This document shows, one piece after another, positions 35,835 through 48,201 of a DNA stretch of 64,000 nt. This DNA is from Salvia splendens (taxonomy: Eukaryota; Streptophyta; Magnoliopsida; Lamiales; Lamiaceae), in NCBI RefSeq assembly GCF_004379255.2, contig NC_056035.1:16885902-16949901 (forward strand), given 5' to 3'. The first letter of the stretch is position 1. The number at the start of each line of letters is the position of its first letter. The translations under genes were made by a program, and so were the position numbers. The notes below the pieces were generated by a model. The model saw only the letters and a list, made by a program, of their open reading frames with translations. It searched no databases and was not told where the DNA came from.

Positions 35835-37032
35835 TTAATACACACAAGCCAGAGAAAGTAAAAAGAGAATACACAGGCCATAATAACGAGTTACACAACG
35901 ATAAGCTGTGCTGGCAAAGCTACCTCCATGAGTGTTCGTGGTCAGCACCAAGACAGTCCAATCGTCCTCCGTCCCTATTCCTGCCCCGGTGAACTTGGAG
36001 TCGTTCAAGTACTTTGCGTTCTGAGACTGCGTGTAGTTTGTTAGGACCAGCGTCGCTGTCCGTTTAGGCACGCACACCGGCAGGATCATCCCCTCCGTTG
36101 TCGTGTTCACGTCTACCTTGCACTTGCTCAGCACGGCCGGGTAGTCCGACATGAGCTGCGACTGCATGGTCGCCCCCGTGCTGGACGTGCAGCTCTTGTC
36201 CTTCATTTTGTCTGCTATCTCATCAGCCACGCAGTCGGCCTTGTCGTTCTTCAAGAGTGCCGGAGCTTTGGCTGAAGTCCTGAAACTGTTGATTCCTTGT
36301 AGTAGGTCTTGCTCTTCTGCACATATATGTCCACATTTATTCTATCTTAATTAATACCCAAGCTCATATTGGATTGAAATAAACACACTAAAATTACTCA
36401 TTAATAACATTTATTTAAATTGAAAAGAAAAAAACAAAACAAAACAAAAAAGGGATAAATTCGTATAGCATCATAACTTTGTGCATCATTTAAGTACTAC
36501 TTGTACTGTTGTACATCGAATATGCAATTAAACACATGTTGAAGATTGGGAAAATCAAAACATGCCTTCGAAGATGATTTGCTAAAGATGTTCCACTTAA
36601 AACTAAAATACAGTACTTCCTCCGTTGAGCAATAGTGGTGTCTAAGTGTGGAGTAATTTTCTTTTCTAGTAAAAGTCAACACATTTCTCATTTATTACTT
36701 TATTCACTCTCCATCTCTATCTTTTTCATTTCTTACTGTAGTATTCTTCCTTTTATTAACAAACTTAACACAATTTTTCTTAAATTGCATGATGAAAAGA
36801 AACGTATGTACTGAAGGGGAAGGAGTAGTTCTTTTCGAGAGAGTGAATGCAATATCAGTAGAAACAAAATCACGAGTAGTAAACACTAAATCATAATTGT
36901 AGCATAAATATATTGACTCACTCTGCGGATGAGAGAGAGGGAGTAGAATTAATTACCATCAGAGCGTACTTGCACAGAAAAGAGCAAGAGGAAGGCATGA
37001 AGCAGCACAAGACGAGTCCCAAAACATTCCAT
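35835..37032 (-). CDS. GPI-anchored secreted protein (At5g19250/At3g06035-like), two exons, 185 aa
   Basis: Exons, minus strand: 37032-36957 and 36316-35835; 558 nt in frame. Residues 1-24 form a signal peptide with a Leu/Phe-rich core (LVLLHAFLLLFSVQV). The mature part starts EEQDLLQGINSFRTS and keeps the family landmarks ADCVADEIADKM, LSKC, PVCVP, LVLTNYTQSQNAKYLNDS, FTGAGIG and EDDWTVLVLTT. The six cysteines fit the disulfide pattern of this plant family. A short hydrophobic tail (YGLCILFLLSLACVY) preceded by small residues fits a GPI-addition signal, so the protein should sit on the outer plasma membrane or wall. The biochemical role is unknown. Two NxT/S sites are present (NTTT, NYTQ). 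Confidence 0.93.
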
Positions 37033-37328
37033 TTGTTGCTGTCAAAAAATTCTGAGTAGACAAAGTTATTGTTGCAGAAAATCAAGAATTGAAAATGGGA
37101 AAAGGATTGTCAAGTAAAACTAGATTGCAAGGAAGCGGCAGGTTTCAACACGTTGCGTCCATGCAAACTACACACCTCAACTCCTCACACGTCTTCGAAT
37201 CGCCATTTTTCACTCTACACATATTATATATAATATATACTCCCTCTTAGTAATAAAATATAATTAATTCCATACCTAATCTTATCTTTTCATCCTCAAC
37301 TCCACACACCATTGTTTCTTTTGGATTA
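37033..37328. other. Upstream region of the GPI-anchored protein gene
   Basis: No gene. It has a TATATATAATATATAC stretch at 37225-37241 that could act as a TATA region on the minus strand, followed by a CTCCCTC scrap of a Stowaway end. Confidence 0.45.
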
Positions 37329-37337
37329 TTAATTTTA

Positions 37338-38440
37338 GAGTAAAGGCCAAAATTGGTCCTGAACATACAGCCATTTTACGATTTTGGTCCTAAACATTAT
37401 CTTTTGGATTTTTTGGTCCTGCACATATGGACATTTGATCATTTTGGTCCTGCACATATGGAAATTTGATCATTTTGGTCCCCCGTCAACATTTTCGTTA
37501 AAAACTAACGGTCAACATTATCTTTTGGATTTTTTGGTCCTGCACATATGGATATTTGATCATTTTGGTCCTGCACATATGGAATTTTGATCATTTTGGT
37601 CCTCCGTCAACATTTTCGTTAAAAACTAACGGTCAACGACCGATTTTTGACTAAAACAATGGGTTGGGTCGGGTTTGGGTTACACGTTAAGAAAAAAAAT
37701 AATTATTTTTTATTAATTAAAAAATTATAAAACTTTAATTTTTAGTTATTTTTGTTGATTAAAAATATTATAACGACTAAAACATGATGTTATTATACGA
37801 TTTAAACATGATATTACACAATAAAATAAAAAATTACCAAATTAAAATAATCATTTTTTAATCAAAATAATAAAATTAAAGTATATTAATATTTAATCTA
37901 TATAATAAAATTAAATAATTAAAAAATTATTTTTAATAAAATCTAAGCATAATATTTTCTTCAAATTCATGAAAAAATTAATTCAAAAATACTATACTTT
38001 AATTTTATTAATTAAAAAATATTAATTAATTTTTTAAGAATATTATGCTTAGATTTTAACGAAAATATTATGCTTAGATTTTAAGAAATTATTATTTTTT
38101 TCTTAACGTATAACCCAAACCCGACCCAAACACGACCCGACCCAACCCATTGTTTTAGTCAAAAATCGGCCGTTGACCGTTAGTTTTTAACGAAAATGTT
38201 GACGGAGGACCAAAATGATCAAAATTCCATATGTGCAGGACCAAAATGATCAAATGTCCATATGTGCAGGACCAAAAAATCCAAAAGATAATGTTGACCG
38301 TTAGTTTTTAACGGAAATATTGACGGAGGACCAAAATGATCAAATGTCCATATGTGCAGGACCAAAAAATCCAAAAGATAATGTTTAGGACCAAAATCGT
38401 AAAATGGCTATATGTTTAGGACCAATTTTGGCCTTTACTC
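37338..38440. mobile_element. MULE-type MITE with long TIRs, 1.1 kb
   Basis: Inverted repeats of about 350 bp start GAGTAAAGGCCAAAATTGG on both ends. They are flanked by a perfect 9-bp duplication TTAATTTTA (37329-37337 and 38441-38449), the Mutator hallmark. The TIRs contain internal GGTCCTGCACATATGG repeats. The inner TIR portions and the core (37660-38150) match the interior of the hAT element at 19472-20187. There is no transposase. Confidence 0.92.
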
Positions 38441-38449
38441 TTAATTTTA

Positions 38450-38992
38450 AGTACCTAATCTTTGATCCATTTTTGGGATCATTTACAACTTACTTTGCAA
38501 TTAATTAGAACCCTACGATTTCTATATGAAATTGCATTTGAGATTCGGACATGAATAATATATTAATATGAGTCTTTGTTCTATATTCTTACACTCTTAT
38601 TTCCAACAGTTTTACTCGGAATTGCTATTTATTTAAATATATCCAATTTTTAGTCTTATTTTCTAATTTACTTACACCTTATTTTCTAACATTAACCAAT
38701 ATATCAATATATAGTTTCTTTTATGCATTCTCTAATATTTTTTTTCCTCGTTATTAATCTATATCTCCTTCAACTCTCCATTGTGCATGTTCCGGCAATT
38801 TTCGGCTACACCAAACACATAAATATATACTGAAATTCAGATCCAACGATATAAAATTTCTGGCTTCACTGGAGGAGTAAATGTTTAGGCACCCCAAGTA
38901 ATATGATTAAATGAAGAATGATGGAATTGAATTATGGGTTTTTGATATTATAGACTTGTGACGCTTTGGCATAGTTGCATGTTATTTCCTTC
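38450..38992. other. AT-rich spacer
   Basis: About 540 bp with no gene, repeat or motif that I can support. Confidence 0.5.
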
Positions 38993-40270
38993 TCGAGTAA
39001 AGGTTAAAAATCGTCCTGAACATATAGCGATTTTATGATTTTGGTCCAGAACATTATCTTTTGAATTATTTGGTCCTTTATAATTGAAAATGGGCAGGCT
39101 TTAGTCATTTTTTAACAGCACCGTTAAAAATTAACTGTCAACTGCTATTTAAATTATTTTGACTAGATTAGGATTTAGATTAGAATATTTAGTTTTTTTC
39201 TTATTTTTTATATGTCTAATTCTCTCTCTCTGGCCGCGCCTTCTTTTTTTTGGTTCAAAGTCCCAATAGTTAATCATTAATGTTCTTCCAAATTTTTTCT
39301 TGAATGCTTGAACATCTAAATCAGAAAGGCAAGAACTACAAATAAATAAAACAAAATAGATTATCTTAGAAACGACATCGAGACGGAGAAATTGAAGATA
39401 GAAGGAGAAATTGGGTTCTCTGTTTGGGGGAGATTTAAATTGTGGAGACCAATTCTCTTTTAATTTGGAAATAAGCAACGAAGGTGAGATAGAGATGGAA
39501 GGCGGCGACAGCCCCGGCAAGACCGCACTTTGACCAACCGAAAATCGGAGCTGGCGATGGTGCGAACTGAGATCAGAGTGAGAGGCGGCCACATAAAGGG
39601 GGAGTCTAGCGCCTTCCTCTTCTTGGATGAAGTGCGTTGTGTCGTCAGAAATTTGAGTTCACAGCGCGAGGGGCTGGTCGGTGTGGGAGTTAAAGAGGAT
39701 GAAATTGCATGGACTCCGGGCAAGTTTTGGGCATTGTTGTTGGGGTCGTGAGTGACAGGACGTAGATTTAAGGTGCACCGACTTTGCTTCCATTAGAGAT
39801 CAATGAGCGGCGGCGGGAGGGTAGATTTAAGGTGTTGGAATATATAAGATATATGTTGGAGGAGTAATTTAGTTTGGAGGAAGTATTTGAGAGGAGAATG
39901 AGTGGAATATATGGGAAATTATTTTGGAGTGGTGATGTGGGGAAAGTAAGACACACTCTTTATTTCTAAAACTTCTCAAGTTCTCAACTTGTACAAAATG
40001 TTACAACTCTCTCCTATTTATAGGCATTTACTTCATATTCTAGAATTCTCTACTAGATTCTTTAATATTTTATATCTAGATTTTTTCTCCATAAAAATCT
40101 AGATATTTTCCTAACATTCTAGGAATATCTAAATATTTTAATACCTACTCATTCTAGAGAATTCTACCTAATATCTATAATCTAGAGAATTCTCCTAAAA
40201 TATCTAGATATTTATCATATCTAGATAATTCTACTAAAAATCAAGTTTAACTTTATTCCAACACCCCCCC

Positions 40271-43200
40271 TTAAACTTGATTTGTCATTCCGAGCAACGT
40301 CCTGATTTTGATAAAGTCATCGTACTTGAGGGTCTTTGTGAAAATATCGGCAACTTGATCCTGCGATTTCACATACTCGACTTGAATCTCCTGATTTGCA
40401 ACGCATTCTCTGATGTAGTGGTAGCGGGTGTCGATGTGCTTGCTTCGGTTGTGGAACACTGGATTTTTGGATAATGCAATGACCGACTTGTTGTCCACAT
40501 AAATAGTTGTTGGCTCATTTTGTGGCCACCCGAGCTCCGATAATAAACTCCTGAGCCAAATTGCATGACAAACACTGACAGCCACATATTCGGCTTCGCA
40601 GGTTGATAATGTGACAATGGGCTGCTTCTTAGACATCCAAGTGAAGGTAGTGTCTCCCATATAGAACACATATCCACTTGTACTCTTCTGGTCATCAGTG
40701 TCACCAGCCCAGTCACTATTACTGTAGCCAACAAGCCTGTAATCGTTAGTAGCTGAATATAATAGACCATAGTCGATCGTACCTTTGAGATATCGGAGTA
40801 TTCTCTTAGCTGCTTTGAAGTGAGTAGTGGTTGGATTCTCCATGTAGCGAATTACGAGCCTTGTAGCATACAATATATCCGGCCTTGTGCAAGTTAAGTA
40901 CTGTAGGCTTCCAACCAAGCTCTTTTATAGTGTCGGATCCACCTTTTCCTCTTTATCGTTCTTTGATAGCTTCACCCTGCATTCCACCGGTGTATTGATT
41001 GGTTTGCAATCCTCCATTTTGAACTTCTTCAGGATCTCCTTTGCATAGTGTTCTTGTGTGATGAATATTTCATCTTCTCGTTGCCTTACCTCTACTCCGA
41101 GGTAGTATGCCATCAGCCCGATGTCTGTCATCTCGAATTCTTCAGTCATGGCCTTCTTGAATTCCTTGAATATGCTTGGATTGTTTCCTGTGAAAATGAG
41201 ATCATCCACATACAAGCACACTATTAAGATATCATTTCCTTTACTTTTCACATAGAGCGCATGCTCATGTGGGCATTTGGTGAAGCCGTTATCTTCAAGA
41301 TATTTGTCGATCCTGGTATTCCATGCTCTCGGTGCTTGCTTTAGCCCGTATAGGGCTTTCTTCAACATCAAAACTTTGTCTTCTTGGCCATTCACCACTA
41401 AAGCTGGGGAAAAATACCGAAATGCCGAAATACCGGTCTTATAATACCGAAAAAATAATGAAAATAACGAATTTTTGGTATACCGTGATTTTCGGTACAG
41501 TATGATACCTTACTGAAATATTTCGGTATGGTAAAGGTATGAATTTTTATATACCGCGGCATACCGAAATTCGGTATATACCTTAATTTAGGGTATATGC
41601 CGTAAAATATGAATATAATAATATATAAAGTATTTTATATTTTTTAAATTATAAAATTTATTGTGAAATATCATATAATATGAATAAAATATACTAGTAT
41701 TTAATACCCCGTATATTATTTAAATTACTATAAAATATAAATAGTATTATAAAAACTCAAATATTCAATTTTCATTGATATTGAAAGTAAGGTATACCAC
41801 AAAAGTATGCTATACCGAACTTTGGTACGGCATACCGAAAATGAGGTACGATATCGGTATGAAAATTCTCCATACTGAAAATAAGGTATACCGAAGTTCG
41901 GTATACCGAATATTTTGGTAAGATAAAGGTATGATTTTTTCGCATACCGAATTTACGGTAAGGTATACGGTATGGTGGTTTCGGTAAGGTATACCGTACC
42001 TACCCACCCCTATTCACCACGTAGCCATCAGGCTGCTTGATGTAGACTTCTTTATCAAGAAACTCATTCAAGAAAGCCGACTTCACATCCATTTGATATA
42101 TCTTCCATCTACTTTGGGCTGCTAGAGAGAGTATTAGTCTAATAGTTTATAACCGAGCGACAGGAGCAAATACCTCGTCATAGTCGATTCCAGCTCTTTG
42201 CCTATATCCTTTGGCGACGAGGCTTTATATCTTTCAACTTCACCGTTGGAATTCTTCTTGATTTTATACACCCACTTGACTCCAATGGCCTTGTGTCCTT
42301 TTGGTAGTGTCACCAACTCCCCACGTGTCATTCTTTTCGATGGCTTTGATCTCTTCATCCATCGCGACTCGCCAATTTTCACTTGTCGTAGTTTCTTCAA
42401 AGCTAACTGGTTCACAATCAGGAAATAGGCAAAATAAGGTGAGATATTCTAACCTTTCAGTGTCGTCATACACTTCATCCAAGCTTAGCGTGCGTTGTGT
42501 GGCTCTTTCATTCAAGAAAGAGAGTGGCGAGCCTCCAACTGATGTAGGAGATGTAGGTGGAGTTGTTTGTTCTTGTTGCACCTCTGTCACCTGCTCGATT
42601 GTTCCTTGATCTCCAAATGGAGGTATGAAGGTGGAGTCATTGTCCGTGCCGAAATCCCATACTCTTTCTTACATCTCGGCTAATCATGGTTTTCTGCGAA
42701 GTTGGATCATATAACTTATAGCCTTTAGTGTTAGAGTCGTACCCGATGAAGATGAATGGCTTGCTTTTGTCGTCGAGTTTACTCCTCATCTGATCTGGTA
42801 CATGTGCATAGGCTTTGCTCCCGAACACTCTCAAGTGGGCGATTCCTGGTTTTCTCCCGTTCCAGGCTTCTTGAGGCTTCATTCTCCAGACACTTTTTGT
42901 TGGAGACCTGTTTGACAGGTACACGACGCACGTCACTGCTTCTGCCCAAAGCTCTTTAGGTAAATTCTTCGTCTTCAACATGCTTCGAGTCATCTCAACG
43001 ACGGTCTTGTTCTTGCGTTCAGCCACTCCATTCTGCTGGGGGATCTCGGGACTGTTAGTAGCTGCCGAATTCCGCTTTCTTTGCAAAATTCTAGAAACTC
43101 CCTTGATGTGAATTCTCCACCTCGGTCGGTCCTCATTGCTTTGATTTCTAGACCACTTTCTTTCTCGACGGCAGCACCTTGAACTTCTTCAAAGCGTCAA

Positions 43201-43336
43201 ATGCTTCTGATTTCTGCTTCAAGAAGTATACCCACGTTTTTCTTGAAAAATCATCAATGAAAAGTAGGAAATAATTATTTTTACCGAGGGAGCTTGGCTT
43301 GATTGGTCCACACACGTCTACATGGATTAACTCCAA
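40271..43336 (-). pseudogene. Copia pol remnant: integrase, RT, RNase H
   Basis: Integrase lies at 43336-42637 (HVDVCGPI, DDFSRKTWVYF, QQNGVAERKNKTVVEM) with a frameshift near 43100. RT starts around 42590 (WRVAMDEEIKAIEKNDTW) and is cut by a 614-bp hAT insertion (41399-42012). It resumes at 41398 with LYGLKQAPRAWNTRIDKYL and YVDDLIFTGN. RNase H runs 40918-40271 (NSDWAGDTDDQKSTSGYVF, TCEAEYVAV, KHIDTRYHYIRECV). Separate frames show at least three frameshifts or stops. Confidence 0.92.
41399..42012. mobile_element. hAT-type non-autonomous element inside Copia RT, 614 bp
   Basis: Flanked by an 8-bp duplication TTCACCAC (41391-41398 and 42013-42020). The ends TAAAGCTGGGG and (inverted) TAGGGGTGGGTAG are imperfect inverted repeats of the hAT type. 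The interior is a dense array of ATACCGAAA/TTTCGGTAT words in both directions with an AT-rich centre. The target falls in the RT codons for VVNGQ. Confidence 0.85.
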
Positions 43337-43557
43337 TGGCTTATGAGCTCTCGAACTCGACTCCTTTGGGAACGGCTTTCTGAAGTGCTTCCCAACTAAG
43401 CATCCTTCACAGAGTTGATCGGGGTGCTCGATGGGCGGTAATCCTCGTATAGCAATTTTAAGCTACCAAAAATTCAAGTGCCCAAATCGAAGATACCATA
43501 GCCAAGACTTATCTTTATAACATGCTTGAAGACACTTCACCACATCATTTTGAACAT

Positions 43558-44912
43558 TTAATAAAAACATTCTATTCTTGGACATTGGCACCTTGCTATT
43601 AAATCATTTTTTCCATCTCTTATTGAAAGGCTATAATCTTTCATATGAATGTTATAACCTTTCTCTAAGAGTTGTCCAAGACTCAGTATATTATTTCTCA
43701 TATTGGGCACGTAATATACGTTAGAAATGAAACCATGAGCTCCATTCTTTAGACGAATTAGAATCTTGCCTTTTCCTTTAATTGGAATTTTAGATTCATC
43801 ACCAAAGGAGACATTGCCACTTACTGATTCATCAAGCTCCACGAACATGCTCCTGTTCCTGCACATATGGTTGCTCGCTCCTGTGTCGAGGTACCACATA
43901 TTATCTTTTCTTCCAGCTTCTCCTTTATAAGCTAGAAGAACACATCCATTTTCTTCATTCGTATTCTCCACGTAATTGGCCTTCTTTTCAACTTTTGATT
44001 TTGTGTCTCTGCACTCGGAAGCATAGTGCCCATATCTATGACAATTATAACACTTTATTGAAGATTTATCGTACCTCGACTGTGGGTTGCTCCTTCCTCG
44101 TCCTATACTTGGGGACTCCTTTCTTTCTTCATTGTTTGCAAAATATCCCCGACCACGTCCACGAGCATATCCTCGACCACGACCACGACCACGATCTTGT
44201 CTTTGTCCGCGACCTCTTCCTTGTCGACCACCACCATTGCCCGAACTTTCTTCTTTCTCCTTTGGGCTTACTTGCAACTTTAAAAGTTGCTCCACAATTT
44301 TTTGTTTCTTCTTTTGTTTCTCCTCATATGCTTGTAGCGAACCCAATAAATGATCGATAGTCATTTCCTCCAAATCTTTTGTTTCTTCTATTGTAACTAC
44401 TATGTGCTCAAAATTAGGGGTTAGAGAGCGCAATATTTTCTCCATGATTCTAACATCCTCCAATTTTTCACCATTTCTTTTCATTTGATTTGACACCGCA
44501 AACACTCTTGAATAGTAATTCGAAATTGATTCGGACTCTTTCATATGTAAAGACTCAAATTCTCCTCTTAAAGTTTGAAGACGTACTTCTTTACTCGCTC
44601 CGCACCAACACACGAGATTTGGAGCTTCTTCCACGCTTCTTTGGCAGTGCTTGCACTTGAGATCATCTCGAAATCGTCGTCTCCTAGAGCTTGTTAGATG
44701 AGATAGAGATTTTTCTTGTCTCTCTTTCTCGCATCTCGCAATCTATCCCTTTGTTGTTGGGATAGATCGGTCTCGTCTTGCGGCTCCTCGTAGCCACTCT
44801 CCACGATCTCCCAAACGTCGTGGGCTCCCAATAACGCTTTCATCTTGATACTCCAATTATCGAAACTGCTCTTATTGAGCATGGGGACTTGGAACGACGA
44901 CAAGTTAGCCAT
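43558..44912 (-). pseudogene. Copia gag-protease remnant
   Basis: The start at 44912 gives MANLSSFQVPMLNKSSFDNW, the DUF4219/UBN2 N-terminus of Copia capsids. A frame break follows near 44690. The second part (44634-43558) has the UBN2 core, an Arg/Gly-rich stretch ([15 protein letters not shown]), a CCHC knuckle ([14 protein letters not shown]) and the protease motif [12 protein letters not shown]. The frame is lost near 43580, before the GAG-pre-integrase domain. Confidence 0.9.
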
Positions 44913-45625
44913 ACTATAGGTAGGAACTTATGCCTCTGATACCACTTTGTTGGAATATATAAGATATATGTTGGAGGAGTAATTTAGTTTGGAGGAAGTA
45001 TTTGAGAGGAGAATGAGTGGAATATATGGGAAATGATTTTGGAGTGGTGATGTGGGGAAAGTAAGACACACTCTTTATTTCTCAAACTTCTCAAGTTCTC
45101 AACTTGTACACAATGTTACAACTCTCTCATATTTATAGACATTCATTTCATATTCTAGAATTCTCTACTAGATTCCGAAAAAATCTAGATATTTTCCCAA
45201 CATTCTAGGAATATCTAAATATTCTAATACCTACTCATTCTAGAGAGTTCTACATAATATCTATAATCTAGGGAATTCTCCTAAATATCTAGGTATTTAT
45301 CATATCTAGATAATTCTGCTAAAAATCAAGTTTAATTTTATTCCAACATAAGGTGCAAGTAACAACGAGAGTGTTTAGAGAGAGTGAAATTTAATTTATC
45401 TTTAAAAAATAAAAAATAATTAAATATTCTAATTTAAGCTATAATCCAGTCAAAATTCATAATTTTGTCGCTGACTGTCAATTTTTAACGGTGCTGTTCA
45501 AAAAGGACTAAATACGACCCATTTTCAATTGTGAAGGACCAAATAATTCCAAAGATAATGTTCTTGACCAAAATTATAAAATCGTCATAGGTTGAGGACC
45601 ACTTTTGGCTTTTACTATTTTCTTC

Positions 45626-45963
45626 ACTTATAGTGAGACTTTTGTTTAATCTTTTTTTTTTTGTTTTTTTTTGGTCGTTGGGATGTAAATTATGAATTAC
45701 TATGACTCTTATACTGAGACTTATATAAGTTATATTACTTAATCTTATGTATTTTTTCTTAGTTGGGATGTAAATTGTGAATTATTATAACTCGTCGTAT
45801 GTTGATTTTTTATTGTTATTTTGGATGTTATATACCTGATTTTTTATTGTTTTATTGTTAATGCGGATGTTATTCTACTTTCTTATCACTTTAACTATTT
45901 AATAATATTATTTTTTTAAAATAAGTACAAAAAAGAAATAACACAACTCCCTTATAATACTTT
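45626..45963. other. Spacer with Stowaway-like remnant
   Basis: No gene. The segment 45879-45954 (TTATCACTTTAACTATTTAA ... ACACAACTCCCTTA) recurs almost exactly at 48957-49036. They appear to be two halves of a former tandem pair separated by the MULE insertion. Confidence 0.6.
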
Positions 45964-46308
45964 GAATACAACTCCTTTTTGGTCCAAAACATATGGTTAG
46001 GTCCATAACATACGAAAATCGCTCTCGGTTAGGTCCTTTTTGGACGGCTCTGTTAAAATACGCAAGTCAACCGTTACTTAGCAAAAGTTTGACTAAATTA
46101 AACAAAAAACTAGATTATTAGTGACTAAATAATTTGCTAATTATTTTCTTAAAAACACCAATTATCTTTTTTTCTTAAAAACCAATTATCTGCCTTCAAC
46201 TCTCATTTTCAAAAGAAGAAGGCAAAGTGTCGTTCTCACTTTCAGGGCGATACATTCCAACTCTTAGGCGATCTTCCAGCGATTCGAAGCGATATACCAT
46301 TGTTCCAG

Positions 46309-47605
46309 CCATGAGTTGGGAATCGCCGTCGCGAAACCCACCTGAACCTAAGAATGAAGGCGAGAAGGGTCATGGTTCGTGTGTAGCTAACCCTAGTCTC
46401 GAAGGTGGGTTGGCCTCGTCGAACCTTAGCCCCGTCGCGGAAGTCGAAGTGGAGCTACATTCCGGTAACGACGGGTCTATGTCAAACCCTAATTCTTCGA
46501 AGGCTGACCGACGACCTCCGACTGACGCCGATTTTCCCAAAGTAGAGAGGAGGACGAAGATGAGACTCGACCGCTCGGTTTCTCTTAAGCCGCCACTTCC
46601 TCCAAATGAGAAGGTTGTTGCTTCTTCTTCGAAATCCAATTTGAGTTCGCCAGTTGAAATCCTCAGAGATAAGCCGCCATTTGAAATTCCAGTTCCACGC
46701 CCTCGAAATCCACTTCGAGAAGGTTAGTTTCGAAATGAGCATATGAGTTATTCGTTGCATGTAAAAAACTAGGGTTTGCAATAATTGGAATAGATTGAAT
46801 TGTGGTCCCATAGAATATGTATGTAAGTGTGGTCCCACCGAATATAGATTGAATTGGTGGTGGGGAAAACAAGTGGATGGTCTGGTTGTAGGGAAACCAG
46901 ACGACATAGATGAATTTTTTTGTCTTGATATGTGTTGGACTAATAGGGTTTGTTGTGTATAAATGTTGGACCACTTTATGTTTTTATTGTTTACTTATAG
47001 TTGACACCTTTGCTTACAGATGATACATTCACTACAAGGATCCACTACAATGGTGTTATGGAGACATTGGAAGGGGGTGTAAAGCGTTATGTAAATGGTG
47101 AGTGTGATTACATTCATAAATGCGATATGGACAAGTGGTCAAAACTGGAGGTTGATGATGCTCTGGAGAAACGGGGGGTAGATGTCAGTGGTTTGGAGTA
47201 CTTCTACCTGTGGCCAAGGATGTCTTTGTGGTGAAAAAGGACACAACAAGAGGAGATGTCCCCAAGCCACTGATGCTGCCGATGCGCCTAATGGTATTTC
47301 ACTAACATTGACTCTTCTTGAATTCTGAGTTTTTTTATTTGTTGTGATATAATCTGTTCACAAAATTAGCTTGATTCATTGATTATTGTTTTGTAGAGCC
47401 AACTGTGAGAAAGAAGTGGAATCGTGCCGAGGAACTACCAAAGTGCAGTTTGTGCCGCCAGCCGGGACACAATAGGGCATGTTGTCAAAGTACGATCGCG
47501 AACATGCTTCCCGAAGGCGGTGCCTCGTCCTCTAACCCTCTCAACAAGAAACGTGGTTCATCCTCACTCACTCGGAAGAAGAAAGAAGGGAAGAAAACAG
47601 ATTGA
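46309..47605 (+). pseudogene. Truncated MULE transposase: PB1-like head joined to zinc knuckles
   Basis: A first exon (about 46309-46721) encodes a Pro/Ser-rich, charged N-terminus. A second starts near 47021 with DTFTTRIHYNGVMETLEGG and RYVNGECDYIHKCDMDKWS, resembling the PB1-like domain that opens many plant MULE transposases. The frame then stops at 47232. The overlapping frame reads CLCGEKGHNKRRCP, a MULE C-terminal zinc knuckle. A further exon (47398-47605) adds a second knuckle (CSLCRQPGHNRACC) and a basic tail. The MuDR, DDE and SWIM parts expected between head and tail are absent, consistent with an internal deletion near 47220. Confidence 0.75.
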
Positions 47606-47730
47606 TGAAGAAAACAGATTGATTTAGTGTGATCGGTTTTTTGCCATGTAACATATACAATGAATACTTGCTGGTTTTCTTGCCTGTTGCTGGATTGTTG
47701 GTTTTTGGATTTGAGTGTTGTTTTGTTTTG

Positions 47731-48186
47731 GTATGTGAAGATGCAACCAGCTGCAAGTAACGTAACGTTTGTTTAGGACCAGTTTGAAGTACTTTATGAA
47801 TATGAAGGATGGCTTTCGCATGTATATTTTTTGCATATTTATGCCCCAAATTCCAAACCCAATTTCAAACAAGAACATGTTCGAATGCCAAAGAAGAAGA
47901 AGCAAGCTAGCTAGCTCAAAAATGCATCGAACTCAAAATACAAAATTCAGACAAAACGGTATGTGAAGATGCAACCAGCTGCAAGTAACGTAACGTTTGT
48001 TTAGGACCAGTTTGAAGTACTTTATGAATATGAAGGATGGCTTTCGCATGTATATTTTTTGCATATTTATGCCCCAAATTCCAAACCCAATTTCGAACAA
48101 GAACATGTTCGAATGCCAAAGAAGAAGAAGCAAGCAAGCTAGCTCGCAAATGCATCGAACTCAAAATACAAAATTCAGACAAAACT
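47731..48186. repeat. 228-bp tandem duplication inside the MULE
   Basis: Copies at 47731-47958 and 47959-48186 start GTATGTGAAGATGCAACCAG and differ at only a few bases (for example CAAACAAG/CGAACAAG). They lie between the zinc-knuckle exon and the GRF remnant. Confidence 0.93.
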
Positions 48187-48201
48187 AGGATTTTCATCAA
48201 A

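Larger units (their letters stand above)
39833..45348 (-). mobile_element. Ty1/Copia LTR retrotransposon, minus orientation, 5.5 kb
   Basis: LTRs at 39833-40263 (431 bp) and 44948-45348 (401 bp, with a 30-bp gap) begin TGTTGGAATAT and end TTCCAACA. They are flanked by a perfect TAAGG duplication (39828-39832 and 45349-45353). On the minus strand the primer site GTGGTATCAGAGGC lies just inside the 44948 LTR, and a polypurine tract (AAGGGGGGG) inside the other. The domain order gag, protease, integrase, RT, RNase H confirms Copia. The LTRs have several differences, so it is older than the copy at 26 kb. Confidence 0.95.
38993..45616. mobile_element. Probable MULE-type element split by a Copia insertion
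   Basis: The left end (38993-39190, GAGTAAAGGTTAAAAATCG...) and right end (about 45420-45616, inverted, ...GGCTTTTACT) share TIR blocks such as the ACATTATCTTTTGAATTATT region, CAGCACCGTTAAAAATTAAC and TTATTTTGACT-like words. A candidate 9-bp duplication is ATTTCCTTC/ATTTTCTTC (38984-38992 and 45617-45625, one mismatch). Without the 5.5-kb Copia the element is about 1.1 kb. Its interior (39190-39832) is moderately GC-rich and partly open on the minus strand, possibly a captured gene piece that I cannot identify. Confidence 0.65.
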
